Numbered from the stretch's first letter, positions 26,962 through 35,795 are shown. The stretch: 64,000 bases of DNA from Limosilactobacillus reuteri (GCF_003072625.1 NZ_CP027805.1:1-64000), one strand, 5' to 3'. Numbers and translations: made by a program. The notes: generated by a model from the letters alone, not told the origin.

Positions 26962-28871
26962 GTGCGCCCGGCATGGGTATTAGCTAGGTGGTGAAAGTCC
27001 GCTATGGGCCGTAGTAGTCGGAACCATGAGCTGAGGACAAGGGTGTCCACCGTGAGGTGGAATCTGAAGGAAGTCTAAGGCAAAGTACTGCATCGATGAA
27101 CAAGAAGTAGCTATAAGGCTGAAATTAACTGGATAAGGCTGCTAGACAAGTTGAAGTCCAATACTACTCGAAATTGGTTTCAGTAAAGCTAACGATGACA
27201 TGGTACGAAAGCTAATATTCTTACCCGGGGAGATCTGGCCTACACGTTTCCGACAAGAGGAATAAGTTTAATTTCCACAGAAACAAGCGATGCAGTGATG
27301 CAGTGTTGAGTAAGCCAGAAGTCAGCCGAGGTCATAGTAGTTTGAATAATCGGATGAAGGACTGAACGACAATAACTTGTAACTTATATCGGAGGTGTAA
27401 TCAGGTGCGACAATCGCAGAAAACAGAACAACAAGCTGACCGCTTGTCGAGGATAGGTTTGGAAAACCGAAAGTACACAAGGGCGCGTAGTACCGGTTAT
27501 GGTGAAGGTAAAGGTATGAGTGTCACTATCCAAGACCTGGTCTTGGATCGCAATAACCTTAATCAGGCTTATTTGCGAGTTAAGAGAAATAAAGGAGCAG
27601 CAGGCGTTGATGATATGACAGTCAATGACCTTCTACCATATCTCAGAGAAAATAAGACGGAACTGATCGCTAGTTTGCGTGAGGGAAAGTATAAACCAGC
27701 TCCAGTCAAACGGGTAGAAATTCCGAAGCCTAATGGTGGAGTAAGAAGACTTGGAATACCAACGGTGGTGGACCGAATGGTTCAACAAGCTGTAGCCCAA
27801 ATTCTTACGCCTATCTTTGAGCGTGTTTTCTCTGATAATAGCCTTGGCTTCCGTCCCCACCGTGGGGCCCATGACGCTATTTCGAAAGTAGTAGATCTTT
27901 ATAATCAAGGTTATCGAAGAGTTGTCGACTTAGACCTAAAAGCCTATTTTGATAACGTTAATCATGACTTGATGATTAAGTATCTCCAACAATATATTGA
28001 TGACCCATGGACACTAAGACTCATTCGTAAGTTTCTAACTAGCGGAGTCTTAGACCATGGGCTTTTCGCTAAGAGTGAAAAAGGAACCCCACAAGGAGGG
28101 CCATTGTCACCACTACTGGCGAACATCTATCTAAATGAGTTGGACAAAGAGTTGACTAGACGTGGTCACCACTTTGTGCGCTATGCGGATGATTGTAACA
28201 TCTATGTTAAAAGTCAACGAGCCGGAGAACGAGTAATGCGAAGCATTACCCAGTTTCTAGAAAAGCGCTTGAAAGTTAAAGTGAACCCAGATAAAACCAA
28301 AGTCGGTAGCCCGCTACGGTTGAAGTTTCTTGGCTTTTCGTTGGGTGTAGACCACAATGGGGCCTACGCCCGTCCAGCTAAACAATCGCAACAACGAGTA
28401 AAGAAAGCACTGAAGTTATTAACTAAACGTAATCGTGGAATATCTCTGACAAGAATGTTTGAAGAAATTCATCGAAAAATGCGTGGGTGGCTTCAGTACT
28501 ACTCAATTGGGAAACTAACTAACTTTATTCAACGCCTTGACAAGTGGTTGAGGGTCCGAATAAGGCAGTATATTTGGAAGCAATGGAAAAAGTTTAAAAC
28601 TAAGGTAACTAACTTACAGAAGTTGGGGCTGTCCCAGCATGATGTATATGTCTTCGCTAGTACCCGAAAGGGCTACTGGCGAACTGCACATAGTAAGACC
28701 TTGAGCTATTCTCTAACTAATAGAAAACTGGAACAACTCGGACTTATGAATATGTCCAAGACGCTCCAGTCAATTCAATGTGATTAAGTTGTCGAACCGC
28801 CGTATACGGAACCGTACGTACGGTGGTGTGAGAGGTCGATAATTGAACTAATCAATTATCTCCTACTCGAT
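26962..28871 (+). mobile_element. Group II intron (class C type), copy 1
   Basis: The 1910-bp element begins GTGCGCCCGG and ends CCTACTCGAT, with domain V near 28795-28840 (GTATACGGAACCGTACGTAC core) and domain VI just after. Boundaries follow from alignment with the second copy at 60637. It carries a 460-residue maturase-reverse transcriptase without an endonuclease domain and lies directly 3' of a terminator, both traits of group IIC introns. Confidence 0.9.
27405..28787 (+). CDS. ltrA: Group II intron maturase/reverse transcriptase, copy 1
   Basis: This multifunctional protein aids intron splicing and copies the intron during retrohoming. The 460 residues hold reverse-transcriptase blocks with FRPHRGAHDAI near residue 148, GTPQGGPLSPLLANI near 225 and the catalytic box FVRYADDCN near 257. 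A maturase (GIIM/X) domain follows (RKMRGWLQYYSIGKLTNF near 360). There is no HNH endonuclease domain. GTG start behind CGGAGGTG. Compared with copy 2 it has changes at residues around 141-155 (NSLGF instead of NSFGF; ISKVV instead of IEKGV). Confidence 0.93.
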   Translation: MRQSQKTEQQADRLSRIGLENRKYTRARSTGYGEGKGMSVTIQDLVLDRNNLNQAYLRVKRNKGAAGVDDMTVNDLLPYLRENKTELIASLREGKYKPAPVKRVEIPKPNGGVRRLGIPTVVDRMVQQAVAQILTPIFERVFSDNSLGFRPHRGAHDAISKVVDLYNQGYRRVVDLDLKAYFDNVNHDLMIKYLQQYIDDPWTLRLIRKFLTSGVLDHGLFAKSEKGTPQGGPLSPLLANIYLNELDKELTRRGHHFVRYADDCNIYVKSQRAGERVMRSITQFLEKRLKVKVNPDKTKVGSPLRLKFLGFSLGVDHNGAYARPAKQSQQRVKKALKLLTKRNRGISLTRMFEEIHRKMRGWLQYYSIGKLTNFIQRLDKWLRVRIRQYIWKQWKKFKTKVTNLQKLGLSQHDVYVFASTRKGYWRTAHSKTLSYSLTNRKLEQLGLMNMSKTLQSIQCD

Positions 28872-28890
28872 TTTCACTGGATAAATAGTG

Positions 28891-28917
28891 GGAGTTCCGA
28901 AACGTGGAGCTCCTTTT
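28891..28917 (+). terminator. Second hairpin-terminator upstream of trpX
   Basis: GGAGTTCC (28891-28898) pairs with GGAGCTCC (one G-U pair) followed by TTTTT. It was next to the first terminator before the intron inserted and is the last barrier before trpX. Confidence 0.75.
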
Positions 28918-28940
28918 TATTTTGAAAGGTGGAGATAGGG

Positions 28941-29842
28941 ATGAAACGAATTATGGGCTATATTATTATTGGAATTGTTGTGATTGGTGGTTATTTTGGA
29001 CTTTTAAGGCTTCATCAACAGACTACAAAGCCAGTGGTAGGAATTTTAACAATGATGCATCATCCAGCATTAGATCAGATTCAAAAGGGAGTCGTTGCCG
29101 GATTAGCAGAAGAAGGATACCGAAACGGCAAGAATATCAAAATTGAATACCAGAATGCGAATGGTGATCAGGGAAACTTAAATACTATGGCGAATAAATT
29201 AGTGAATGATCATGCGAAAGTAATCGTTGGTATTACCACCCCAGCTTGCCAAGCACTTGCTAATGCGACCAAGGATATTCCAATTGTGATGGGCGGAATT
29301 GGTGATCCGGTTGGTGCCCCGGCTTAGTAAAGAATGAAAAACACCCAGAAGGAAACGTTACAGGGGTTCATAATGTAAATCCGAGTGAACAGCAGATTGC
29401 CTTAGTAAAGACATTTATACCAAACATAAAGACTCTGGGAGTAATCTACACATCGAGCGATACCTCTTCTGAAAGTCAGTATCGAACAATGTTGAGTAAA
29501 GTAGACGCGGTCATTGTTCCTAGTGACAATACAATTGCCGGATCAATGGGAGTATTGGTGAAAAATGCGGATGCGGTCAATAAGCCTGTTTTCCCTAGTG
29601 CTGATACAATGGTAAAAGATGGTGTAGTAGCTTCGATTAGTCTTAGCCAATACGGGCAAGGAAAAGCAGCTGGAAAAATGGTAGCACGTATTTTGAAAGG
29701 TGAAAAGCCAGGACAGATGGCAGTTAATAATTACCATCATGGAGAACCGGTTCTTAATTTAAAGCAGGCACGTAAGTTAGGAATAAAAGTTCCAGCAGAT
29801 TTTCAACGAGAAGCAGGACAACATGGAACAGTCTTTAAGTAA
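28941..29842 (+). pseudogene. trpX: Tryptophan ABC-transporter substrate-binding protein TrpX, broken
   Basis: ATG 28941 behind AAAGGTGGAG opens a frame with one helix (IMGYIIIGIVVIGGYFG) and the periplasmic-binding core VVGILTMMHHPALDQIQKGV. At GDPVGA (about 29315) a one-base loss shifts the frame to TAG 29325. The next frame continues from GLVKNEKHPEG, then residues expected between QYRTM and KVDAVIVPSDNT (about 30) are missing. The rest reaches 29842. The usual permease and ATPase partners are absent downstream. So tryptophan uptake by this system is lost. Confidence 0.85.
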
Positions 29843-29976
29843 GATAGTGGGAAAATTCCGAATAATAAGAAAAATTGAAGAAGATAACATTCGCTAGGTA
29901 ACATTCTGTTGTATACTTACCACAGATTGTGTTGTAAATCGTTAGAAATACGTTAAAATAATAATGTGAAATTGCT

Positions 29977-30288
29977 TGTGGATAAGTCAGTGGATAACTA
30001 ACAGTAAATTTAAAGTAATTTTATAAATGTTGGTATATCAATAAAATTTATTGTTCAAAACTTATCCACAAGTTGAATGTGTATTTGTGGATAAGTGGAA
30101 TTCTTTGTATAATTCCTGTAACAAAGCTTACGGGCCCATGGAATTACGGAATCATTACTGAACGATTGTTCCTGTAGATAACTGTGGATAATTAATTTTT
30201 AAGAAAACGCTTTTTTAACAAAAAATTAACCGAACATTCGGGAAAAGTAAAAAAATCTACACTGGCCTGTGGATAACTTTGTGGATAA
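29977..30288. other. Second DnaA-box cluster, upstream of rlmH
   Basis: Six perfect DnaA boxes: 29977-29985, 30062-30070 (reverse orientation), 30086-30094, 30183-30191, 30268-30276 and 30280-30288. One-mismatch boxes lie at 29989-29997 and 30173-30181. The cluster fills the 468 bases between trpX and rlmH. It is denser in perfect boxes than the dnaA-dnaN spacer. From memory, Bacillus subtilis also has a DnaA-box cluster at yydA (rlmH), so it may be a conserved DnaA-titration or regulatory site. Confidence 0.85.
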
Positions 30289-30310
30289 ACTGTGGAAGGT
30301 AGTGGATATC

Positions 30311-30790
30311 TTGAATATAAAAATTATTGGTGTGGGTAAGTTAAAAGAAAAGTATTTTAAAGCGGGAATTGCTGAATATGCTAAACGACTTGGACGTTAT
30401 TGTAAATTTGAAATTGTTGAGGTTCCTGATGAAAAAGCGCCTGAATCTTTAAGTCAAGCAGAAATGGATGAAGTAATGTCAAAGGAAGGGGAACAGATTC
30501 TTGATAAAATCAAAGATCGCGAATATGTGTATGCTTTAGCGATTAAAGGCAAAGAACGTTCTTCTGAAGAGTTTGCAAAAGAGATCAATAAATTAACAAC
30601 TTATGGTCACAGTGATATTACTTTTGTGATCGGAGGTTCGTTAGGCTTAAGTCCAGCAGTATTAAAACGGGCAGATGCTCAAATCTCGTTTGGACGTTTT
30701 ACCTTGCCTCATCAATTAATGCGTTTAGTTTTAAGCGAACAAATTTATCGTGCATTTACCATTATCAATGGTCTTCCATATCATAAATAA
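30311..30790 (+). CDS. rlmH: 23S rRNA (pseudouridine1915-N3)-methyltransferase RlmH
   Basis: SPOUT-class methyltransferase acting on 23S rRNA on the 70S ribosome. From TTG 30311 the product is 159 residues, the exact family length, starting (M)[18 protein letters not shown] and ending in the knot region [17 protein letters not shown] and [14 protein letters not shown]. An open frame extends back to GTG 30269, but that part is made of DnaA boxes and has no family match; AAGG (30297-30300) serves the TTG. Usual position downstream of htrA. Confidence 0.95.
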   Translation: MNIKIIGVGKLKEKYFKAGIAEYAKRLGRYCKFEIVEVPDEKAPESLSQAEMDEVMSKEGEQILDKIKDREYVYALAIKGKERSSEEFAKEINKLTTYGHSDITFVIGGSLGLSPAVLKRADAQISFGRFTLPHQLMRLVLSEQIYRAFTIINGLPYHK

Positions 30791-30933
30791 AGAATTTCTT
30801 GAGTTTTGTTTAGATTATTATTTATTGTCGTTAGCGATGGTATAGTAGTAAATATGAAGTGTAACGGCATAAGAATTAAAGGATTTGATTTAAGATAGGC
30901 ATACGAAGTTATCAAGTAATTCTTTTAGGGGTA

Positions 30934-31152
30934 ATGGCAGGAATATGCATTTTAGTGATGCAAGGAAAAGCAAGTGCAAGGATAGTGAATGAAGCACGGC
31001 TGACATTGCCTAATGAAAAAAGAATTGAGCATGATGAATTTGAACGTTACCAGTTTCGGGCAAAACAGTTACGAACTTGGTGGCAGTTTAAGCGACCGAA
31101 ATATAAAATTGGTTGGTCATTTTATCATAAGAAACGAGGATACTGGGATTAG
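30934..31152 (+). CDS. Hypothetical small, possibly secreted protein
   Basis: A 72-residue frame, not recognised. The N-terminus is hydrophobic (MAGICILVMQGKASA) and the remainder basic and rich in W, Y and K. The open frame continues upstream to 30889 with IRSYQVILLGV, which would complete a signal peptide with a KASA cleavage site, but no standard start codon is present there. Either ATG 30934 behind AGGGG is used, or the original start was lost by a frameshift. Confidence 0.4.
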   Translation: MAGICILVMQGKASARIVNEARLTLPNEKRIEHDEFERYQFRAKQLRTWWQFKRPKYKIGWSFYHKKRGYWD

Positions 31153-31225
31153 CTCAGATCCTTGTTTTTCTTTTAACTTTTCAAAAAAGCTATTAAAATG
31201 AAGATATTAAAAGGAGGCAATGATA

Positions 31226-31762
31226 ATGAAAAAAGTTGGGATTATTGTCGGCAGCGTTCGTCCAAATCGGCGGAGTATGCAAGTAGCGAATTGGTTAAAA
31301 GTTCAATTAAAGAAAAGTACAAAGGTGCAATTTGACATCATCGACCTAAAAGAAGTTAATTTACCAATGATGGATGAACCTAAAATTCCTTATTTGGGCT
31401 TATATGTTCACGAAAAAACGCGTAAATGGAGTGAGTTAGTACAAAACTATGATGGTTTTGTGTTTGTTTTTCCGCAATACAATTGGGGCTATCCAGCAGT
31501 TTTGAAAAATGCGATTGATTACTTAGGAAAAGAATGGCAAGGGAAGCCAGTTAGTTTAGTAACATTCGGTGGACATGGCGGCTCACAAGCACAAATTGCA
31601 ATGAAATTAGTCGTAACCGGCTTAAAGATGGCGGCTCTTCCTGTTGATTTACAAATTAACTTGCTGCCAGATGATTCAACTGCGACCGCTGATCGGAAGT
31701 TGAATACTTATAATACGCAAGCAGCGTTATTAAAGACTGCCTTTGAAAATGAATTAAGCTAG
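31226..31762 (+). CDS. NADPH-dependent FMN reductase-family protein
   Basis: Flavodoxin-like oxidoreductase of 178 residues. The FMN phosphate loop GSVRPNRRSMQVANW lies near residue 8, and VFPQYNWGYPAVLKNAIDYL near 80-100 is the family's second signature. Substrate is unknown; relatives reduce quinones, azo dyes or chromate. AAGGAGG lies 8 bases before ATG 31226; an ATG 6 bases earlier is too close to that site. Confidence 0.88.
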   Translation: MKKVGIIVGSVRPNRRSMQVANWLKVQLKKSTKVQFDIIDLKEVNLPMMDEPKIPYLGLYVHEKTRKWSELVQNYDGFVFVFPQYNWGYPAVLKNAIDYLGKEWQGKPVSLVTFGGHGGSQAQIAMKLVVTGLKMAALPVDLQINLLPDDSTATADRKLNTYNTQAALLKTAFENELS

Positions 31763-31924
31763 TTTGTGATTAAAGTGGCAAATTATTGTGGGACATTAAT
31801 ATAAAATTGGTTCAATTTGTGAATATTATGACAAACATCGTGATATTGTAGTAGATTAGGCAAGATTATTATTACAAATTGGGCGATAATGAACAAAAAA
31901 TAAAAATGTTTCTATTGCAAAAAT

Positions 31925-31937
31925 AAAACGCTTGCAT
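31925..31937 (+). promoter_or_regulatory. cre-like site ahead of the alcohol dehydrogenase
   Basis: AAAACGCTTGCAT resembles a catabolite-responsive element but has two mismatches to the WTGNAANCGNWNNCW consensus. Confidence 0.3.
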
Positions 31938-31980
31938 GATAATGGAATCGTATTCAAATGCCATGAGGAGGGTATTTTTA

Positions 31981-33153
31981 ATGAATAGACAATTTGATTT
32001 CTTAATGCCAAGTGTGAACTTCTTTGGTCCTGGTGTTATTGCTAAAATTGGTGATCGTGCAAAGATACTCAATATGCATAAACCATTGATTGTTACTACT
32101 GAAGGTTTATCCAAGATTGACAATGGCCCTGTAAAGCAAACCATTGCTTCATTGGAAAAGGCTGGCGTTGACTATGCCGTATTTACTGGCGCTGAACCTA
32201 ATCCTAAGATCCGGAACGTTCAAGCTGGTAAAAAGATGTACCAAGATGAGAACTGTGACTCAATCATCACTGTTGGTGGAGGTTCTGCTCACGACTGTGG
32301 TAAGGGTATCGGTATTGTTTTAACTAACGGTGATGATATTTCTAAGCTTGCCGGAATTGAAACATTGAAGAATCCACTTCCACCATTGATGGCTGTTAAC
32401 ACTACTGCCGGAACTGGTTCTGAATTAACTCGTCACGCTGTTATTACTAACGAAAAGACTCATTTGAAGTTTGTTGTTGTTTCATGGCGTAACATTCCAT
32501 TGGTATCATTCAACGATCCAATGTTGATGCTTGATATTCCAAAAGACATTACTGCTGCTACTGGTTGTGATGCTTTTGTTCAAGCTATTGAACCATACGT
32601 TTCTGTTGACCATAACCCAATTACTGATAGTCAATGTAAAGAGGCTATTCAATTAATTCAAACTGCTTTACCAGAAGTAGTTGCTAATGGTCACAATGTT
32701 GAAGCGCGGACTAAGATGGTTGAAGCTGAAATGCTTGCCGGCATGGCCTTTAACAATGCTAACTTAGGTTATGTTCACGCGATGGCTCACCAACTCGGTG
32801 GTCAATATGATGCTCCTCATGGTGTTTGCTGTGCCTTGCTCTTGACCACTGTTGAAGAATATAACTTAATCGCATGTCCAGAACGGTTTGCTGAATTAGC
32901 TAAGGTAATGGGCTTTGACACTACTGGTCTTACCCTTTACGAAGCAGCTCAAAAGTCAATTGACGGTATGCGTGAAATGTGCCGGCTTGTTGGTATTCCA
33001 TCATCAATCAAGGAAATTGGTGCTAAGCCAGAAGACTTTGAAATGATGGCCAAGAATGCCCTCAAGGATGGTAATGCCTTCTCTAACCCACGTAAGGGTA
33101 CTGTTGAAGATGTTGTAAAGCTTTACCAAAAGGCTTACGATGGTATTTACTAA
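31981..33153 (+). CDS. Iron-containing alcohol dehydrogenase (1,3-propanediol dehydrogenase-like)
   Basis: Reduces aldehydes such as 3-hydroxypropionaldehyde to alcohols with NAD(P)H. The 390-residue product is a type III alcohol dehydrogenase with the nucleotide loop GGGSAHDCGKG near residue 95 and metal-site histidines in AMAHQLGGQYDAPHGVCCA (about 262-280). The first metal block reads TGCDAFVQAIEPY, where most relatives have a His at the Gln position. GAGGAGGG supports ATG 31981. Codon use is biased toward highly expressed genes. In L. reuteri a gene of this kind takes part in 1,3-propanediol formation (recalled). Confidence 0.9.
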   Translation: MNRQFDFLMPSVNFFGPGVIAKIGDRAKILNMHKPLIVTTEGLSKIDNGPVKQTIASLEKAGVDYAVFTGAEPNPKIRNVQAGKKMYQDENCDSIITVGGGSAHDCGKGIGIVLTNGDDISKLAGIETLKNPLPPLMAVNTTAGTGSELTRHAVITNEKTHLKFVVVSWRNIPLVSFNDPMLMLDIPKDITAATGCDAFVQAIEPYVSVDHNPITDSQCKEAIQLIQTALPEVVANGHNVEARTKMVEAEMLAGMAFNNANLGYVHAMAHQLGGQYDAPHGVCCALLLTTVEEYNLIACPERFAELAKVMGFDTTGLTLYEAAQKSIDGMREMCRLVGIPSSIKEIGAKPEDFEMMAKNALKDGNAFSNPRKGTVEDVVKLYQKAYDGIY

Positions 33154-33178
33154 TAAGGTAAGTAAATAATTTAAAACG

Positions 33179-33222
33179 AAAAATCCATGGAAAGATTCAC
33201 CTAGATCTTTCCATGGATTTTT
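33179..33222. terminator. Bidirectional terminator between convergent genes
   Basis: A perfect 16-bp stem, AAATCCATGGAAAGAT / ATCTTTCCATGGATTT, around 8 nt, with A-run and T-run on either side. It serves the alcohol dehydrogenase (+) and the VOC gene (-). Confidence 0.92.
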
Positions 33223-33225
33223 TAC

Positions 33226-34002
33226 TCACTCTTTATCGGTTAGTTCAAAACGAATTTGTCCAAGTTGGAGTTTTTCAGGTTTCTTTGCGCCGTGAAAGAT
33301 AAGTTTAAATAATCTATTTTCAACGCCAGCCGTGAAGATAAGTTGCTTATTTCCAATATTGATTGTATAGGTATCACCCTCGCTAACTACTTCTGCTTGT
33401 AAGAGGGCTGACCATTGCTTAGCTGCTTCTTCTGGGTCGCTAACATTAAAGATAGCTTGTTTAACAAAGAGGTCGCCGGCTGGGTGGAATTTGATTAATC
33501 CCTGTTTCTTTAGGTCTTCGCGACGCTTATCATCATCTTCACTCCATTGAATAAAGAATGGGGCCGGCAAATGATTAACAAGTTCGTCATCGACATAGAA
33601 AATCTTCCATTGAATGAGTTTGCCAGCAGGATCAATCCGTTTTCCATCAGTAATATCACCGACATTAAGGCCCAGTCTCTTTAATCGCTGGTGGGTTTCT
33701 TCGATGTTATCAGTCCGAATAGCAATTGTTGTGATTCGCTGAATACCAGCAAAATAATCTTCAACAGCATCGTGAATTGCTGAGTTATTTTCATATGGAA
33801 ATGCCTTAGCTTTTTCCTTATTAACGACTGTTAAGAGTTCGATATAGTTAAGTCCAAAATAATCTAGTGCATTTTTGGTTCCCCAATATTCATGATGTCC
33901 ACCAGGGGTAAATGCTAGCCCTTTAGAGTTAAAATAATCAATTGCATCTTGCAGATTAGTTACATCGACCATTGTATGATCCCAATTTAACGTTTCTGTC
34001 AT
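33226..34002 (-). CDS. VOC (glyoxalase-like) family protein
   Basis: The 258-residue product starts MTETLNWDHTMVDVTNLQDA, the opening of the glyoxalase-like (Glyoxalase_3) family: HTMVDV with a metal-type His and GGHHEYWGTKNALDYFG near residue 35. Substrate unknown. ATG 34002 follows AAGGGTG; the start lies within 2 bases of the proC stop, so it was the second gene of a proC-VOC operon. The IS in proC may now be polar on it. Confidence 0.8.
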   Translation of the reverse strand: MTETLNWDHTMVDVTNLQDAIDYFNSKGLAFTPGGHHEYWGTKNALDYFGLNYIELLTVVNKEKAKAFPYENNSAIHDAVEDYFAGIQRITTIAIRTDNIEETHQRLKRLGLNVGDITDGKRIDPAGKLIQWKIFYVDDELVNHLPAPFFIQWSEDDDKRREDLKKQGLIKFHPAGDLFVKQAIFNVSDPEEAAKQWSALLQAEVVSEGDTYTINIGNKQLIFTAGVENRLFKLIFHGAKKPEKLQLGQIRFELTDKE

Positions 34003-34003
34003 T

Positions 34004-34400
34004 TTAATCACCCTTATTCTGTTTTCCTAATTCCTTTGTTCGTTTAACAGCAGCAAGGACAGCATTTTCGATTCCGGCTGAAAAAGAGCTTTTGTCTAAC
34101 TCGTGCTGAGCTGTGATACCCACTCCGCCAGCAGAATTATTAATATCAAGTAATTCGGCAGGGTGTTTACCACTTTGTTCTACAAATGCAGCGGCTGCGC
34201 GTAGATTCTCAAGAGCAAGTTTGTTTGCTTGTTGGCGAGGCATTCCGGCAAGCACGCCTGCGTTTGTAAAACTAATTAGAAAGTTATAGATATAGTTTGG
34301 TCCAGCCACGCCATATCCAGTAAATACATCTAGCAAGGATTCATCAATGTAATCGACTTTTCCAAAACTATTTAGAAAGTCTTCAATGACAGTTTGATTA
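34004..34400 (-). pseudogene. proC: proC, 3' part, cut by IS5-type element
   Basis: C-terminal part of pyrroline-5-carboxylate reductase, the last step of proline synthesis. It includes DVFTGYGVAGPNYIYNFL and the dimer helix segment with NSAGGVGITAQHELD, close to the family P-T-S-G-G-V-T-I-x-A-L-H region. It joins in frame with the part at 35254-35671: removing the IS and one TA copy gives a 270-residue frame. Confidence 0.9.
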
Positions 34401-35253
34401 GGGACTGTCTGAAAACTAAAAATTCAGGTATAATCTGAGGAAAAACGAATCGAGGCATTCCGATGACAACACCTAAACGATACGAACTGGAAGATGCTCA
34501 GTGGGACCGAATCAAAGGATACTTCCCGCCATACCGGACTGGCCGTCCATCAAGCCTAGACAACCGTACCGCCCTCAACGCTATCCTCTGGCTCATGCGC
34601 AGCGGGGCTCCTTGGCGTGATCTACCTGAACGCTATGGCTCTTGGAAAACGGTGTATAGTCGCTTCCGAGCCTGGGTAAGTTCAAACTTGTTCGAACAGG
34701 TTTTTCTCAAATTGATTGACGATCCCGACATGGAAAACTTGAGCTTAGATTCAACGATCGTTCGAGCGCATCAAAAGGCCACTGGGGCAAAAAAAACGCC
34801 GAATGTATGGTCGAAAATCAAGCTATTGGACTAAGTCGAGGTGGCCGAACGACCAAGATTCACGCACTCGTTGACGGATTAGGGAATCCCTTGGGTTTTC
34901 GCCTAACAGGTGGTCAAGTACATGATAGCCAAGTTGCCAGTGAGTTGCTGGAAGGCTTCGATATTTCTCAATCAAATATTATCGCGGATAAAGCCTATGG
35001 CACCGCGAAACTTCGCCAGTATATTAAAGATAAAGCAGCCGTCTATACCATTCCGCCAAAGGAAAATACCAAAGACAAGTGGACCTGTGATTACCACGTT
35101 TATTGTGAGCGCCATTTGATTGAGAACTTCTTCAATCAGTTGAAGAACTTTCGTAGGATTGCAACGCGTTATGATAAGCTCGCTCATGTTTATCTGGCTA
35201 CGGTTTACATTGCCTCAATTTGCATCTTACTTAAGTAGTTTTCAGACGGACCC
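34401..35253 (+). mobile_element. IS5-family insertion sequence in proC
   Basis: 853 bp with 18-bp terminal repeats GGGACTGTCTGAAAACTA (34401-34418) and, reversed, GGGTCCGTCTGAAAACTA (35236-35253). It is flanked by a TA duplication (34399-34400 and 35254-35255) and carries two overlapping transposase frames. These features fit the IS427/IS1031 group of IS5. The clean insertion suggests recent movement. Confidence 0.92.
34463..35238 (+). CDS. IS5-family transposase (orfA/orfB joined by -1 frameshift)
   Basis: orfA (34463-34834, 123 residues) holds the N-terminal DUF4096-like part (YELEDAQWDRIKGYFPP) and the first catalytic Asp in LSLDSTIVRAHQ. orfB overlaps in the -1 frame and has IADKAYG (second Asp) and RHLIENFFNQLKNFRRIATRYDK (Glu). 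Eight A at 34789-34796 provide an A-AAA-AAA slippery site, which would give a fused product of about 258 residues. The two frames are therefore probably functional together, not a mutation. Confidence 0.88.
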
Positions 35254-35671
35254 TAGCTCGATTGTTTTTAACGACGCCGCTATAACCCATGGCAACATCA
35301 GTCAAGGTATTGGGGATGATCCGTGTAATTGCAAAAAGATCTTCCTGTGATGAAAGTTGTGCAACTGTTACGCCGGCAATAATTGAAAGCACGTCCTTTT
35401 GGTAGTGGTGGGCGACAAGTTCTTTCATGATCTCTTGCCAGTTATCTTGTGGACGCACTCCCAGAATAACAAGATCAGCATTCTCAACAGCAGTCCAATC
35501 GGGGCGTTGACTTGCTTGAATATGATAAGTATCAGTCAAATAATTAACTCGATCGATCGAAACATCTGTTACGCCGGTTGTTTCAGGAGTGATTATTCCT
35601 TTCTTCAGTGCAGCCCGCAACATTGCTTCCACCATTTGACCACCACCAAATGAGTAAATCTTAAGTGTCAT
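35254..35671 (-). pseudogene. proC: proC, 5' part, cut by IS5-type element
   Basis: N-terminal part of pyrroline-5-carboxylate reductase with the Rossmann start LKIYSFGGGQMVEAML and ADLVILGVRPQD. ATG 35671 follows AAAGGATG on the minus strand. The frame runs into the IS after VVKNNRA. Proline synthesis by this gene is lost unless the IS excises precisely. Confidence 0.9.
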
Positions 35672-35795
35672 TGAAACATCATCCTTTCTATATGTACCTA
35701 ACCTAATCGTAGCGTATTTCAAACCAAGACACTAATTTAAACACTTCTTTCAAAAAAATAAATTCACAAATTGGTATACTTGAAATTAAATTAAC

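Noticed and set aside
30269-30310. N-terminal extension of RlmH from GTG 30269
   Set aside because: Made of DnaA boxes; TTG 30311 gives the exact 159-residue family length with a ribosome site.
31013-31201. 62-residue ORF overlapping the small hypothetical gene
   Set aside because: Alternative frame with no ribosome site or recognisable features.
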